The translations under genes and the position numbers were made by a program. From the NCBI GenBank assembly GCA_017647785.1, contig JAGCJW010000019.1:1-49893 (forward strand): a DNA stretch of 49,893 nt, in the 5' to 3' direction. Below, in pieces: positions 8,276 to 19,458 of this stretch; position 1 is the first letter of the stretch, and each line of letters starts with the position of its first letter. The DNA comes from Bacteroidales bacterium (GTDB taxonomy: Bacteria; Bacteroidota; Bacteroidia; Bacteroidales; P3). Below the pieces are notes generated by a model. It saw only the letters and a program-made list of their open reading frames with translations, was not told the DNA's origin and did not search any database.

Positions 8276-8971
8276 TTATTTTATTAAATTCCCCTCTTGA
8301 AAGAACAAAGAAACTCCGAACATAAGGCGATTAACTCCGCCATATCCAGTTATAACAAATGCGTTAGGGCTTTGATATTCAAAGCCTGTATTACCTGATA
8401 AAGGCAAGAAATAAGATACATTCAATTGAAATCTTTGTTTTGCCTTAACTTCTATTCCTGCTCTTAAAACAAAATCAACTGTAAATGGCTCTTCAAAAGT
8501 TAAAAAAGACGTAGGTACCAATTCTTTTCTCTTTGTTAAGTAAAATGAAGCATTCGCTCCAGTTGCTGTAAGTAAATTAACATTTTGAGCAATTGGTAAT
8601 CTATAATTTACAAGTATTGGAAGGGTTAATGTATGAATAGAGTGTCTATTATCTATATTTGATATTGGATTATTAATACTTGCAATCGGATTAACAATAG
8701 TTAGTAAATGATTTGCATATCCTGGTTCTGCGGTTAATGAAAAAGTGTTTTTCGTATTTAACATATATTCATATTTCAACGCGACATCAAACGCAACTGC
8801 ACTTTTTAATCTAATAGCATCGTCATGTATTGCTTCAAAATAGTCTTTTCCCATTGGGTAGCTACCAAAATTCAAGCTAAGACCGAAATTGTGTTTTTTT
8901 AAGTCTTCTTGTTGTGCAAACATTGTGTAACACAACAAAATTCCTACAAGTGTTAAAAATGTTTTTCTCAT
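8276..8971 (-). CDS. Outer-membrane beta-barrel protein
   Basis: A 231-aa protein with a signal peptide (MRKTFLTLVGILLCYTMFAQ) followed by alternating strand-like segments such as FGLSLNFGSYPMG, YRLPIAQNVNLL and LRAGIEVKAKQRFQLNVSYFLP. It ends in an aromatic-rich strand (RLMFGVSLFFQEG). This is the profile of a small outer-membrane beta-barrel of the kind common in Bacteroidota; no specific ligand can be named. It is the first gene outside the putative element. The element may have inserted just beyond its stop codon, and whether the original 3' end was altered cannot be told. Confidence 0.7.
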   Translation of the reverse strand: MRKTFLTLVGILLCYTMFAQQEDLKKHNFGLSLNFGSYPMGKDYFEAIHDDAIRLKSAVAFDVALKYEYMLNTKNTFSLTAEPGYANHLLTIVNPIASINNPISNIDNRHSIHTLTLPILVNYRLPIAQNVNLLTATGANASFYLTKRKELVPTSFLTFEEPFTVDFVLRAGIEVKAKQRFQLNVSYFLPLSGNTGFEYQSPNAFVITGYGGVNRLMFGVSLFFQEGNLIK

Positions 8972-9035
8972 AATTTTTACTTTTTCGTATTTTACAAACG
9001 TTATTTTAATTTTAATATTGTTTGTTTGCGAAAAA

Positions 9036-9067
9036 TTGACGTTTTTCGCTTTTTTTCTCTAACTTTG
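9036..9067 (+). promoter_or_regulatory. Promoter of ispG
   Basis: TTG at 9036-9038 and TAACTTTG at 9060-9067 are 21 bp apart, close to the Bacteroidota -33/-7 layout. The ATG follows 22 bp later. Confidence 0.65.
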
Positions 9068-9089
9068 TCTTTTCAAAAACAATAAAAAT

Positions 9090-10586
9090 ATGAACAAAAT
9101 CATACCTTCTTGGACTATATCAAATCCTATTAGCAGGAGAACAACAAAAGAAGTAAGAGTTGGTAACATCGGAATAGGAGGAAACAATCCTATAAGAATA
9201 CAATCGATGACAAACACCGACACAATGGATACTATCGCAACCGTGGAGCAAACTTTAAGATTAGTGGATAAGGGTTGCGAATTGGTAAGAATAACAGCCT
9301 CAAACGTTCAGGCGGCACAAAATCTTTATAATATAAAGAACGAATTAGCGAAAAGAAATTGTTATGTTCCTTTGATTGCAGATATTCATTTCAATCCTAA
9401 GGCTGCGGAAATTGCAGCAGAGATTGTAGAAAAAGTAAGAATCAATCCAGGGAATTATACAGACAGAAATATTAGTAAAATAGAATATAGCGATAGCGAA
9501 TACAAACAAGAATTAGAAAAAATCTCAGAAAGATTATTCCCGTTGATTGAGATATGCAAAAAAAATAATACCGCAATAAGAATAGGGACTAATCACGGTT
9601 CGTTAAGCCAAAGAATAATGGCACGATATGGTAATACGCCATTTGCAATGGCTACTTCTGCAATGGAATTTGTAGAAATATGTAAAAATCTTGACTTTGA
9701 AAATCTTGTTTTATCTATGAAATCAAGTAATGTCAAGGTTATGCACTACGCAACTCGTATATTGTGCAGTATGATGCAAGAAAAAGATTTGCAATTCCCT
9801 ATTCACTTAGGAGTAACTGAGGCAGGCAATGAATTTGAAGGCAGAGTTAAGTCTATGTGTGGCATTGGTAGTTTATTGGCTTTGGGAATTGGCGATACAA
9901 TTAGAGTTTCGCTTACAGAAATTCCAGAAAACGAAATCCCTGTTGCAAAAGATATTGTTGCTGCATATTCAAATATTTCTCCTCTACAATCAGAAAAAAC
10001 AATAACTCTTAATTCGGAATTTGAAAAACGTCAAAAACCTACCGATTTTTCAAATAGTGAAAGAATTGATATTTGCAAAGAGAGTGTTGAATCTATAATA
10101 GAAAGGCTTAAAGCCTCATCTTATCCTGCTGGAATAATAGTTCAATCGGACAAGGATTTCAATCTAGAAAGATTATTGGGTAACACAACTGCTTTAATTA
10201 TGGAATCAATGGTAGATAAGGTAGAGTTGTGTGATTCTCTCTTACAAGCAGAACTTTTACAAGCCACAGGAGAGGAAATATATAAAGCAGAATTTATTGC
10301 TTGCCCAAGTTGTGGACGCACAAAGTATGATATACAATCAGCTTTGGCTAAGGTAAAAGAAAAATGTAAACACTTAAAGGGTTTAAAAATTGCTGTAATG
10401 GGTTGTATTGTAAACGGCCCTGGAGAAATGGCTGATGCAGATTATGGATACATTGGCGGATTGGAAAATAAAGTGCATCTTTATCGTGGGAAACAATTAG
10501 TTCACTCCAATATTCCAGAAGATGTGGCTTTAAATCTGCTAATTGATATGATAAAAGAAGATGGCAAATGGCAAGATGTAATTTAA
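9090..10586 (+). CDS. ispG: 4-hydroxy-3-methylbut-2-enyl diphosphate synthase
   Basis: A 498-aa IspG/GcpE, the iron-sulfur enzyme that makes HMBPP in the MEP route to isoprenoids. The N-terminal TIM barrel begins with IRIQSMTNTDTMDT. The C-terminal cluster domain has ACPSCGRT and MGCIVNGPGEMADADYGYIGG, supplying three Cys and the Glu ligand. The protein is longer than the 372-aa E. coli form and shorter than the roughly 600-aa form with a full insertion domain, so the domain between about residues 290 and 400 is a shortened version. It has its own promoter. The next gene makes polyprenyl diphosphate, so two isoprenoid steps are adjacent. Confidence 0.95.
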   Translation: MNKIIPSWTISNPISRRTTKEVRVGNIGIGGNNPIRIQSMTNTDTMDTIATVEQTLRLVDKGCELVRITASNVQAAQNLYNIKNELAKRNCYVPLIADIHFNPKAAEIAAEIVEKVRINPGNYTDRNISKIEYSDSEYKQELEKISERLFPLIEICKKNNTAIRIGTNHGSLSQRIMARYGNTPFAMATSAMEFVEICKNLDFENLVLSMKSSNVKVMHYATRILCSMMQEKDLQFPIHLGVTEAGNEFEGRVKSMCGIGSLLALGIGDTIRVSLTEIPENEIPVAKDIVAAYSNISPLQSEKTITLNSEFEKRQKPTDFSNSERIDICKESVESIIERLKASSYPAGIIVQSDKDFNLERLLGNTTALIMESMVDKVELCDSLLQAELLQATGEEIYKAEFIACPSCGRTKYDIQSALAKVKEKCKHLKGLKIAVMGCIVNGPGEMADADYGYIGGLENKVHLYRGKQLVHSNIPEDVALNLLIDMIKEDGKWQDVI

Positions 10587-10630
10587 GAATAAATTAACGA
10601 AAAGAAGACTTGTATATTTTATATTAATAA

Positions 10631-10663
10631 TTGTAGGTAATTTCAACGTTTTTCGTATATTTG
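10631..10663 (+). promoter_or_regulatory. Promoter of the polyprenyl synthase operon
   Basis: TTG at 10631-10633 and TATATTTG at 10656-10663 precede the ATG at 10686. A short palindrome, CCGTACGG (10674-10681), lies in the leader and overlaps the likely ribosome site. Confidence 0.6.
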
Positions 10664-10685
10664 CACGTTAAATCCGTACGGAGCA

Positions 10686-11657
10686 ATGAATATAAACGAT
10701 TATACAAAGAGTATAGAAGAAGAATTAAAGGTTTTTGATGCTATGTATCAAGAATGTAAGCAATCTGATGTAGGTATGCTTGCTGATATTCTTTCCTATT
10801 CATTGTCTCAAAAAAGCAAGAAACTTAGGCCATTAATTACTTTGTTAGTAGCCAAAGCTTGTGGAGGAGTAAGTGAAGCTACATATCGTTCAGCTATAAT
10901 AATGGAGTTGTTGCACACAGCGTCATTAGCACATGATGATGTTTTAGATGAAAGTAATTTGAGAAGAAGTCAGCCAACTATAAATGCTAAGTGGGGAAAT
11001 ACTGCTGCAATATTATATGGTGATTACTTGTTTGGCAAGTCTCTGCAGTTAATTCATACTAAAGAAGATTTTGAATTATTACCTATTTACTCTAAGGTCG
11101 CTAGAGAATTGCCTATGGGAGAATTGTTGCAAAAAGAAATCTCTGAAAAAATAGACACATCTAGAGAATCTTATTATAGAGTGATAGACAATAAAACTTC
11201 GTCTTTACTTGGAGCTTCGGCATATATAGGAGCGAAAACAGCAAAAACAGATGAGGATTATACTGTATTTGCAGAAGAATTCGGAAGATTATTAGGTAGA
11301 GCTTTTCAAATAAAGGATGATATATTAGATTTTCAAATTGGGGAGGCAAGTGGTAAAAAGTGCGGTAATGACATAAAAGAATGTAAATTTACCTTGCCGA
11401 TTTTGTATTATCTTGATTCTTTAGATGAGAGTGTTAAACAAAAACTCATAAATTTTGTCAAACAAGAAAGCAAGTCAGAGAAAGAAGTTTTAAAACTTGT
11501 TGAACTAGTTGCTGAATCTGGATGCTTAGAAAAGGCAGAAGAAGAAGTGAAATATTATAGTGATAAAGCAAAGGAACAATTGCTTCACTTACCAATGAAC
11601 GAATATAGAGATATTTTAGAAAATTTAGTAGAAACATTAATAAAAAGAAATAATTAA
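10686..11657 (+). CDS. Trans-polyprenyl diphosphate synthase
   Basis: A 323-aa class I prenyl elongase. The first Asp-rich motif, DDVLDESNLRR, is near residue 83 and the second, IKDDILDF, near 211. The upstream SKKLRPLITLL binds the allylic/IPP diphosphates. It condenses IPP units to a long-chain polyprenyl diphosphate, probably for menaquinone side chains. Which chain length is made cannot be read with confidence. It is the first gene of a tight run, only 7 bp before the thioredoxin gene. Confidence 0.92.
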   Translation: MNINDYTKSIEEELKVFDAMYQECKQSDVGMLADILSYSLSQKSKKLRPLITLLVAKACGGVSEATYRSAIIMELLHTASLAHDDVLDESNLRRSQPTINAKWGNTAAILYGDYLFGKSLQLIHTKEDFELLPIYSKVARELPMGELLQKEISEKIDTSRESYYRVIDNKTSSLLGASAYIGAKTAKTDEDYTVFAEEFGRLLGRAFQIKDDILDFQIGEASGKKCGNDIKECKFTLPILYYLDSLDESVKQKLINFVKQESKSEKEVLKLVELVAESGCLEKAEEEVKYYSDKAKEQLLHLPMNEYRDILENLVETLIKRNN

Positions 11658-11664
11658 AAAAAGA

Positions 11665-12168
11665 ATGAGTATGAAAAAGGTAGTTTTGTTTTTTATAATT
11701 ACAGTATGCTCTTTAATGACATACGCACAACAAACACTTCCAAGTGTTGATTTGAAAACTATAGACGGCAAATCAATAAATACAAAAGATTTAAACAATG
11801 AAGGAAAACCTTTTGCTGTATGTTTTTGGGCAACTTGGTGCAAACCTTGTTTAATGGAGTTGAGTACTTTTGCTGAACTTTACGAAGAATGGCAAGAAGA
11901 AACAGGAATGAAAATTTATGCTGTGTCAATAGATGACAGTCGTACACAATCAAAAGTTCAACCTTTGGTTAATACAGCAGAATGGGAATATGAAGTTTTG
12001 CTTGACGTGAATAGCGAATTTAAAAGAGCAATGGGAGTAAACAATCCTCCTCATACATTTGTTGTAAACGGAAAAGGTGAAATTGTTTGGCAACACGTAG
12101 GTTACGCTCCTGGCGATGAAGAAGGATTAATAGAAGCTATACGTAAGGTTATCGCAGAACAAAAATAA
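11665..12168 (+). CDS. TlpA-like thiol-disulfide oxidoreductase
   Basis: A 167-aa exported thioredoxin-fold protein. The signal peptide covers about 20 residues up to TYAQ. The redox motif is WCKPC within FWATWCKPCLMEL (about 54-65), and the cis-Pro region is NPPHTFVVNGKG. Such proteins act in the periplasm as thiol reductants or in folding of exported proteins. It is cotranscribed with three envelope proteins, one of them (Omp28) also having a CxxC site, so a role in handling their thiols is a reasonable inference. An ATG two codons in is an equally possible start. Confidence 0.85.
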   Translation: MSMKKVVLFFIITVCSLMTYAQQTLPSVDLKTIDGKSINTKDLNNEGKPFAVCFWATWCKPCLMELSTFAELYEEWQEETGMKIYAVSIDDSRTQSKVQPLVNTAEWEYEVLLDVNSEFKRAMGVNNPPHTFVVNGKGEIVWQHVGYAPGDEEGLIEAIRKVIAEQK

Positions 12169-12175
12169 GAATTAA

Positions 12176-13864
12176 ATGAAAAAAATATCAGTAATTTTAT
12201 TTCTTGCTTTGTTTTCTTTTTATTCCTATGCTCAAAGTATATTAGGAGGAAAGGTAACAGGAAATTTTCAAATGGATATTCAAGCCTCAAAAGAAGATAG
12301 TATAATTGGGGCTGAAAAAGTGTATGAAAGACTTTTAAGTAATGCCTTTGCAAACATCAATTACACAAGTGGAGATTTCTCCGCTGGATTAAGATTTGAA
12401 TCATATCTTAATCCAATTCTTGGATTTGATGCTCAATACAAAGGAGCAGGTATTCCATATCGTTATGCTTCTTATAAGAAAGATTATTTAGAAGTAACAG
12501 TAGGTAATTACTACGAACAATTTGGAAACGGCTTGGTATTTCGTTCATATGAAGAAAGAAACTTAGGGTTAGACAACGCAATGGACGGATTAAGACTTGT
12601 AGCAAAACCTATAGAAGGCGTTGCAATCAAAGGAGTAATTGGAAAACAAAGATATTATTGGGAAGATATTTGGGAAAATAATAATGGGTTAATTCGAGGC
12701 TTAGATGCAGAAGTATCTTTAAATGAATTAATCTCAAAATGGAGCGATAAACCAACAAGACTTACATTAGGTGGAAGTTTTGTTTCTGTTTACGAGCAAG
12801 CGAGTCCAAAAACTATAGAATTAAATGGTGATATGTATAAGATGATTATCCCAGAAAATGTTGGTGCGATGGCGGCTCGTTTTGATTTTTCCCACAAAGC
12901 ATTTTTCCTTTCAGGAGAATATGCTTACAAAGGACAAGATCCAAATGCGGTAAATGGATATATATACAAGCCAGGTAACGCTTTGCTTTTGAAAGCTTCT
13001 TATTCTGTTAAGGGATTGGGAGTTTCTCTTGAAGCAAAACGCATTGACAACATGAGTTTCAAGTCTAAAAGAACTGAAACCGGTAATATGTTAAATGTTA
13101 ATTATCTTCCTGCAATTACCCGTCAACATGCGTATTCTTTAATGGCGATGTATCCTTATGCAACCCAGGTTAATGGTGAGATGGGCATACAAGCCGACAT
13201 TATGTATAAGATAAAAAAGAATACTCTTTTGGGAGGTAAATACGGAACTGAATTAAAATTCAACTATTCAAGAGTTCACTCTATTGATCAACAGCCGATA
13301 GAGGGTTATGCTTTAAATCAAATGGGTACAGATGGATATACTTCAAATTTCTTTAAAGTTGGGGATGATTTATATTTCCAAGAAATCAATTTTGAAGTAG
13401 GTAAAAAAGTTAGTAGAGACTTAAAATTAAATTTTATGTATTCTAACCAAATTTTTAACCCAATTGCGTTTGGCCACCCTGAGAAAGAAAATGTTTATGC
13501 TAACATTTTTGTAGCAGATGGTACATATAAAATTTCTAAAAAGCACTCTGTGAGAGGAGAAATCCAATGGTTATTAACAGAGCAAAATTACGGAGAGTGG
13601 GCAACAGGCGATTGGCTACAAGCAACTGCTGAATACAACTTTGCTGGTAAATGGTTCTTTGCATTATCTGATCAATGGAATTATGGAAACGAAGTAGGTG
13701 ATAAAACACATTACTATAATGTTTCATTAGGTTCAACATACAAAACAACAAGAGTGTCGTTAAGTTATGGAAAACAAAGAAGTGGTATAATTTGTATAGG
13801 AGGTGTGTGTAGAGAAGTGCCAGCTTCAAATGGTTTATTTATGACAATAACAAGTAGCTTTTAA
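12176..13864 (+). CDS. DUF6029-like outer-membrane beta-barrel protein
   Basis: A 562-aa protein with a signal peptide ending at SYAQ and a long series of barrel-like strands (GDFSAGLRFESYLNPIL, LEVTVGNYYEQFGNGLVFRS, KNTLLGGKYGTELKFNYSR), finishing with a terminal strand SNGLFMTITSSF. The opening SILGGKVTGNFQMDIQ and the phrase YYEQFGNGLVFRSYEER resemble the DUF6029 family of Bacteroidota, whose function is unknown. It begins 7 bp after the thioredoxin gene and is followed 12 bp later by Omp28, an arrangement that suggests a joint envelope function. Confidence 0.8.
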   Translation: MKKISVILFLALFSFYSYAQSILGGKVTGNFQMDIQASKEDSIIGAEKVYERLLSNAFANINYTSGDFSAGLRFESYLNPILGFDAQYKGAGIPYRYASYKKDYLEVTVGNYYEQFGNGLVFRSYEERNLGLDNAMDGLRLVAKPIEGVAIKGVIGKQRYYWEDIWENNNGLIRGLDAEVSLNELISKWSDKPTRLTLGGSFVSVYEQASPKTIELNGDMYKMIIPENVGAMAARFDFSHKAFFLSGEYAYKGQDPNAVNGYIYKPGNALLLKASYSVKGLGVSLEAKRIDNMSFKSKRTETGNMLNVNYLPAITRQHAYSLMAMYPYATQVNGEMGIQADIMYKIKKNTLLGGKYGTELKFNYSRVHSIDQQPIEGYALNQMGTDGYTSNFFKVGDDLYFQEINFEVGKKVSRDLKLNFMYSNQIFNPIAFGHPEKENVYANIFVADGTYKISKKHSVRGEIQWLLTEQNYGEWATGDWLQATAEYNFAGKWFFALSDQWNYGNEVGDKTHYYNVSLGSTYKTTRVSLSYGKQRSGIICIGGVCREVPASNGLFMTITSSF

Positions 13865-13876
13865 TAATAAATAGAA

Positions 13877-14695
13877 ATGAGAAAGATATTAAGTACAATA
13901 TTGGTAATAGGTTCTATTCTTTTTGCATCTTGTGAAAGCTATGACGAAAGTGAAAGATTGATACCTATAATAGGAGAAACTGATTTAACAACTCCAATTA
14001 CCAAACAACAAACTGAACAAGCTATTTTAGTAGAAGATTTCACAGGATGGAATTGTCCAAATTGTCCAGGTGGAACAGAAATTTTAGAAAGCGAAATGGC
14101 AACATACGGAGAACGATTAATTGTTTCTGCTGTACACACAGGCTCTTTTGCAAGACCATCTAACGAAAATAATAACTTGGATTTTCGCACACCTTACGGA
14201 GATGAATTAAAGCAAACCTTCAATGTAACATCTTATCCTGCGATAATGATTAACAGACAAGGCTCAGCGATTACAAGTATTGGGGATTGGGCTGCAAACA
14301 TAGCAGAAAAAATGACCACTACTCCACATCAATTTAACATCTCATTAGGAGCAAAAATTGAAGGAGGAACAAATATTTTAATAAGTACAGAAATAGAAGT
14401 TTTATCTTCGCTTGATGCTGATCTTTCTTTGACTTTATATGTTACAGAAAGCGGAATAGAAGGTATTCAAAATGTTTCTACAGTTCATCAGACATATACC
14501 TTCAAGCATGTATTGAGAGAAAATCCGTTAAAGGACATGCCACTTGCTAATTCTTTCAAACAAGGAGAGATTATCAAGAAAAATTATCTTATTACAGGTT
14601 CTGATGAATGGATAATGAACAATTGTGCTGTTGTTGTAATGATAATTAATAATGCAACAGGCGAAGTGTTACAAGTAAACGAAATAGAATTATAA
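13877..14695 (+). CDS. Omp28-family outer-membrane lipoprotein
   Basis: A 272-aa lipoprotein. The signal peptide ends in a lipobox, LFASC, with the acylated Cys at 19. A thioredoxin-like Omp28 domain carries EDFTGWNCPNCPGG, giving a CxxC pair near residues 58-61, and a strand TSYPAIMINRQG. Omp28 proteins were first described in Porphyromonas; their function is not settled. Position between DUF6029 and a T9SS cargo, and in the same operon as a TlpA-like protein, points to envelope thiol chemistry or assembly. Confidence 0.85.
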   Translation: MRKILSTILVIGSILFASCESYDESERLIPIIGETDLTTPITKQQTEQAILVEDFTGWNCPNCPGGTEILESEMATYGERLIVSAVHTGSFARPSNENNNLDFRTPYGDELKQTFNVTSYPAIMINRQGSAITSIGDWAANIAEKMTTTPHQFNISLGAKIEGGTNILISTEIEVLSSLDADLSLTLYVTESGIEGIQNVSTVHQTYTFKHVLRENPLKDMPLANSFKQGEIIKKNYLITGSDEWIMNNCAVVVMIINNATGEVLQVNEIEL

Positions 14696-14721
14696 ACTGT
14701 TAAATAAAAACCCAAAACAAT

Positions 14722-15447
14722 ATGATGAAGAAAACCTACTTAGTTTTAGCAATGCTACTAACAGTTTTAGGAGCAAGTGCACAAAGTTTCAGAATGACAT
14801 ATCAAGGAGAAGAATTTGTTTCTAATGACACCTTGAAAATAGAAGTCGTTCAAGGAGAAGAAGCCAAAGCTTACTTTTTCTTAACCAATATCACAGAAAA
14901 TCCTATCGATACATACATTAGTTATGAAAAAACATTTGGAGATGAAAATACAGAAATCTTAATGTGTTTTGGAAATTGCACAGAAGGAACTTTTGCAGGA
15001 CCTGTTACACTTAATCCAAATGAAGAATTTACTGAATTTGACATAGCTTATTATCCAGCAAACACAAACACACTTATTCTAAAAGTAAACATAATGAAAG
15101 CCTCAGCAACAGAAGGTGAATATGAGACATTGGAAAGCTATTATGTAAAATTCTATGACGAAGTAGGATTAGAACAAGCAAAAGCAACAAATCTTTCTTT
15201 GAGTGCTTACCCAAATCCAGCAGTTAATAGTGCGAAATTATCATACTCAATCCCTGCAAATTACTCAGAAGCTGAAATTTCTATTCGCAATATGGTTGGT
15301 AAAACTATTCAAACAATCCCTGCAAAAGTAGGAGTAAAATCAGCAGTGAACATAAACACAGCAGAATTGGCTAACGGAGTTTATTTCTACTCAATAGTAG
15401 CAGACGGAGTAACAATTTCAACAAAAAAATTAGTTGTTAGACACTAA
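14722..15447 (+). CDS. T9SS type A sorting-domain protein
   Basis: A 241-aa secreted protein with a signal peptide ending near GASAQ. A short immunoglobulin-like middle is followed by a C-terminal type IX secretion signal: AYPNPAVNSAKLSYSIP, then ELANGVYFYSIVADG and the final KKLVVRH. Such tails direct proteins through the T9SS to the cell surface. Only about 130 residues of mature domain remain outside the tail, with no enzymatic motif. It is the last gene of the run from 10686 and is followed by a strong terminator. Confidence 0.88.
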   Translation: MMKKTYLVLAMLLTVLGASAQSFRMTYQGEEFVSNDTLKIEVVQGEEAKAYFFLTNITENPIDTYISYEKTFGDENTEILMCFGNCTEGTFAGPVTLNPNEEFTEFDIAYYPANTNTLILKVNIMKASATEGEYETLESYYVKFYDEVGLEQAKATNLSLSAYPNPAVNSAKLSYSIPANYSEAEISIRNMVGKTIQTIPAKVGVKSAVNINTAELANGVYFYSIVADGVTISTKKLVVRH

Positions 15448-15469
15448 TATTTTTAATATTTACAGAATT

Positions 15470-15499
15470 AAAAAGAGAGAAGAAATTCTCTCTTTTTTT
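15470..15499 (+). terminator. Intrinsic terminator of the 10686-15447 operon
   Basis: AAAAAGAGAGA, a 6-nt loop, then TCTCTCTTTTTTT forms a hairpin ending in a T-run directly after the T9SS cargo gene. Confidence 0.88.
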
Positions 15500-15509
15500 G
15501 TTTCCTCAA

Positions 15510-15592
15510 AATTATTCTTAGAATTAGAAAAATTATTCTTTGAATTAATAAAATATTTCTTAGAGTTATTGAATTATTTCTTTGAAAAAACT
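15510..15592. repeat. Four imperfect 21-bp repeats upstream of the merR gene
   Basis: The motif TTCTT(A/T)GA recurs with its C at 15517, 15538, 15559 and 15580, exactly 21 bp apart, with AT-rich filler. It lies between the terminator and the MerR-type gene promoter. A further CTTTGA follows 11 bp after the last unit. Confidence 0.75.
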
Positions 15593-15625
15593 TTGATAAA
15601 CAATGATAAATAAAAAAATAATCAT

Positions 15626-15633
15626 TACTTTTG
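15626..15633 (+). promoter_or_regulatory. -7 box of the merR operon, only 4 nt from the ATG
   Basis: TACTTTTG matches TAnnTTTG. The ATG starts at 15638, so a start point about 5-7 nt past the box falls on or next to the ATG. The message is probably leaderless. Confidence 0.6.
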
Positions 15634-15637
15634 TAAA

Positions 15638-15976
15638 ATGAAAAATAAGTTGTTTTATACTATAAATGAAGTCTCTGAAATGTTAGACATTCCCGCTTCA
15701 ACTTTGCGTTATTGGGAAAAAGAGTTTAGCGTTTTAAAGCCACAAAGAACAAGTACTGGCATTCGGAGATATACAGGAAAAGATATTGAATTCATAAAAA
15801 AAATTCTTTATTTCACGAAGGATTGTGGATATTCTTTGGATGGAGTTAAGAAAGTAATGAAAACAGGTACGCAACAATACTTAGATCCGAAGTATGAGTT
15901 AGTTGCAACTTTAAATGACATAAAAGCAATGCTTTTAGATATGAAATCAAATCTTGAAAAGACTAAGTTAAAATAA
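15638..15976 (+). CDS. MerR-family transcriptional regulator
   Basis: A 112-aa regulator. The N-terminal winged HTH is clear: YTINEVSEMLDIPASTLRYWEKEF (about residues 6-29), with IRRYTGKDIEFIKKILYF as the wing and following helix and YSLDGVKKVMK. The C-terminal part is a short coiled coil with no Cys ligand site, so no metal sensing is indicated. A later start would cut the HTH, so this ATG is right even though the -7 box is 4 nt away. It is 11 bp upstream of ddl and heads that operon. The 21-bp repeats upstream could be its targets, but this is inference. Confidence 0.85.
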   Translation: MKNKLFYTINEVSEMLDIPASTLRYWEKEFSVLKPQRTSTGIRRYTGKDIEFIKKILYFTKDCGYSLDGVKKVMKTGTQQYLDPKYELVATLNDIKAMLLDMKSNLEKTKLK

Positions 15977-15987
15977 TAATAGCATAA

Positions 15988-16970
15988 ATGAAAAAAAATG
16001 TAGCACTTGTAGCAGGAGGATATTCGGGAGAATATGAAATTTCTATTCGTTCTGCAGGACAAATCTCAGAAAATATTAACAGAGATAAATACAACGTTTA
16101 CACAATCGTAATAGAAAAATCTTCATGGTATTACTCCCTTGAAGGCAAACACGTAGAGGTGGATAGAAATGACTTTTCTCTTACAATAAACAATGAAAAA
16201 ATAACATTTGATGGCGCATTGGTAATCGTTCACGGTACGCCTGGCGAAAACGGTTTGCTACAAGGATATTTCGATATGCTAAATCTTCCTTATACAACTT
16301 GCTCTGCACTTGTTTCTTCAATCACTTTTGATAAGGAAGTATGCAATGCACTTGTTAGAAGTTTCGATATAGTAAACGTAGCGAAGAATACAAGTGTTTT
16401 TAAAGACGAAGAATTAGATATAATTAAGATAGAAAACACTATTTCTTTACCTATGTTTGTCAAACCCTCAGAAGGAGGCTCTTCAATCGGCATGAGCAAG
16501 GTTTCATGTAAAGAAGATATTTTGCCAGCCATAGAAAAAGCATTTGCAGTTCACGAAAAAGTTTTAATCGAAGAGTTTATTGAAGGACGAGAGTTTAGCT
16601 GTGGAGTGATGCAAGTGGGAGAAAAAGAAATAATTGCTTTTCCTGCAACAGAAATTGTATCAAAAACAGAATTTTTTGACTACGATGCAAAATACAATGG
16701 GCTTTCCGATGAAATAACTCCTGCACAAATTAGCGATGAACTTATGAAAAGGGTTCAAGAAACTACAAAAAAACTCTACAAAAGGCTAAATTGCTCAGGC
16801 GTTTGTAGAATAGACTTCATTTACAGAGAGAAAGACGATAAACTTTTCTTCCTTGAAGTCAATACAACACCAGGACAATCTGCTCAAAGCATAGTTCCGC
16901 AACAAGTTCGTGCAATGGGACGCGATACAAAATGGTTATACCAAACCCTTTTAGAGCAAATAGGATTATA

Positions 16971-16971
<1 letters not shown>
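15988..16971 (+). CDS. ddl: D-alanine--D-alanine ligase
   Basis: A 327-aa ATP-grasp ligase that makes the D-Ala-D-Ala dipeptide for peptidoglycan in the cytoplasm. Visible landmarks are GGYSGEYEISIRSAG at the N-terminus, VHGTPGENGLLQGYFD, the ATP-binding loop KPSEGGSSIGMSKV (about 157), EEFIEGREFS and the metal-binding end FLEVNTTPGQS. Length is normal for Ddl. It is second in an operon after the MerR-type regulator, and its stop codon overlaps the start of the alkaline phosphatase gene (TAATG). Confidence 0.95.
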
Positions 16972-19444
<2,473 letters not shown>

Positions 19445-19458
19445 AAAATAAGAAAGCA

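Noticed and set aside
10674..10681. CCGTACGG palindrome as an operator before the prenyl synthase
   Set aside because: Eight bases are too few to separate from chance, and it overlaps an ordinary GGAG ribosome site.
15510..15592. CRISPR array
   Set aside because: The repeated core is about 9 bp and the rest of each 21-bp unit is similar AT-rich filler, so no spacers are present.
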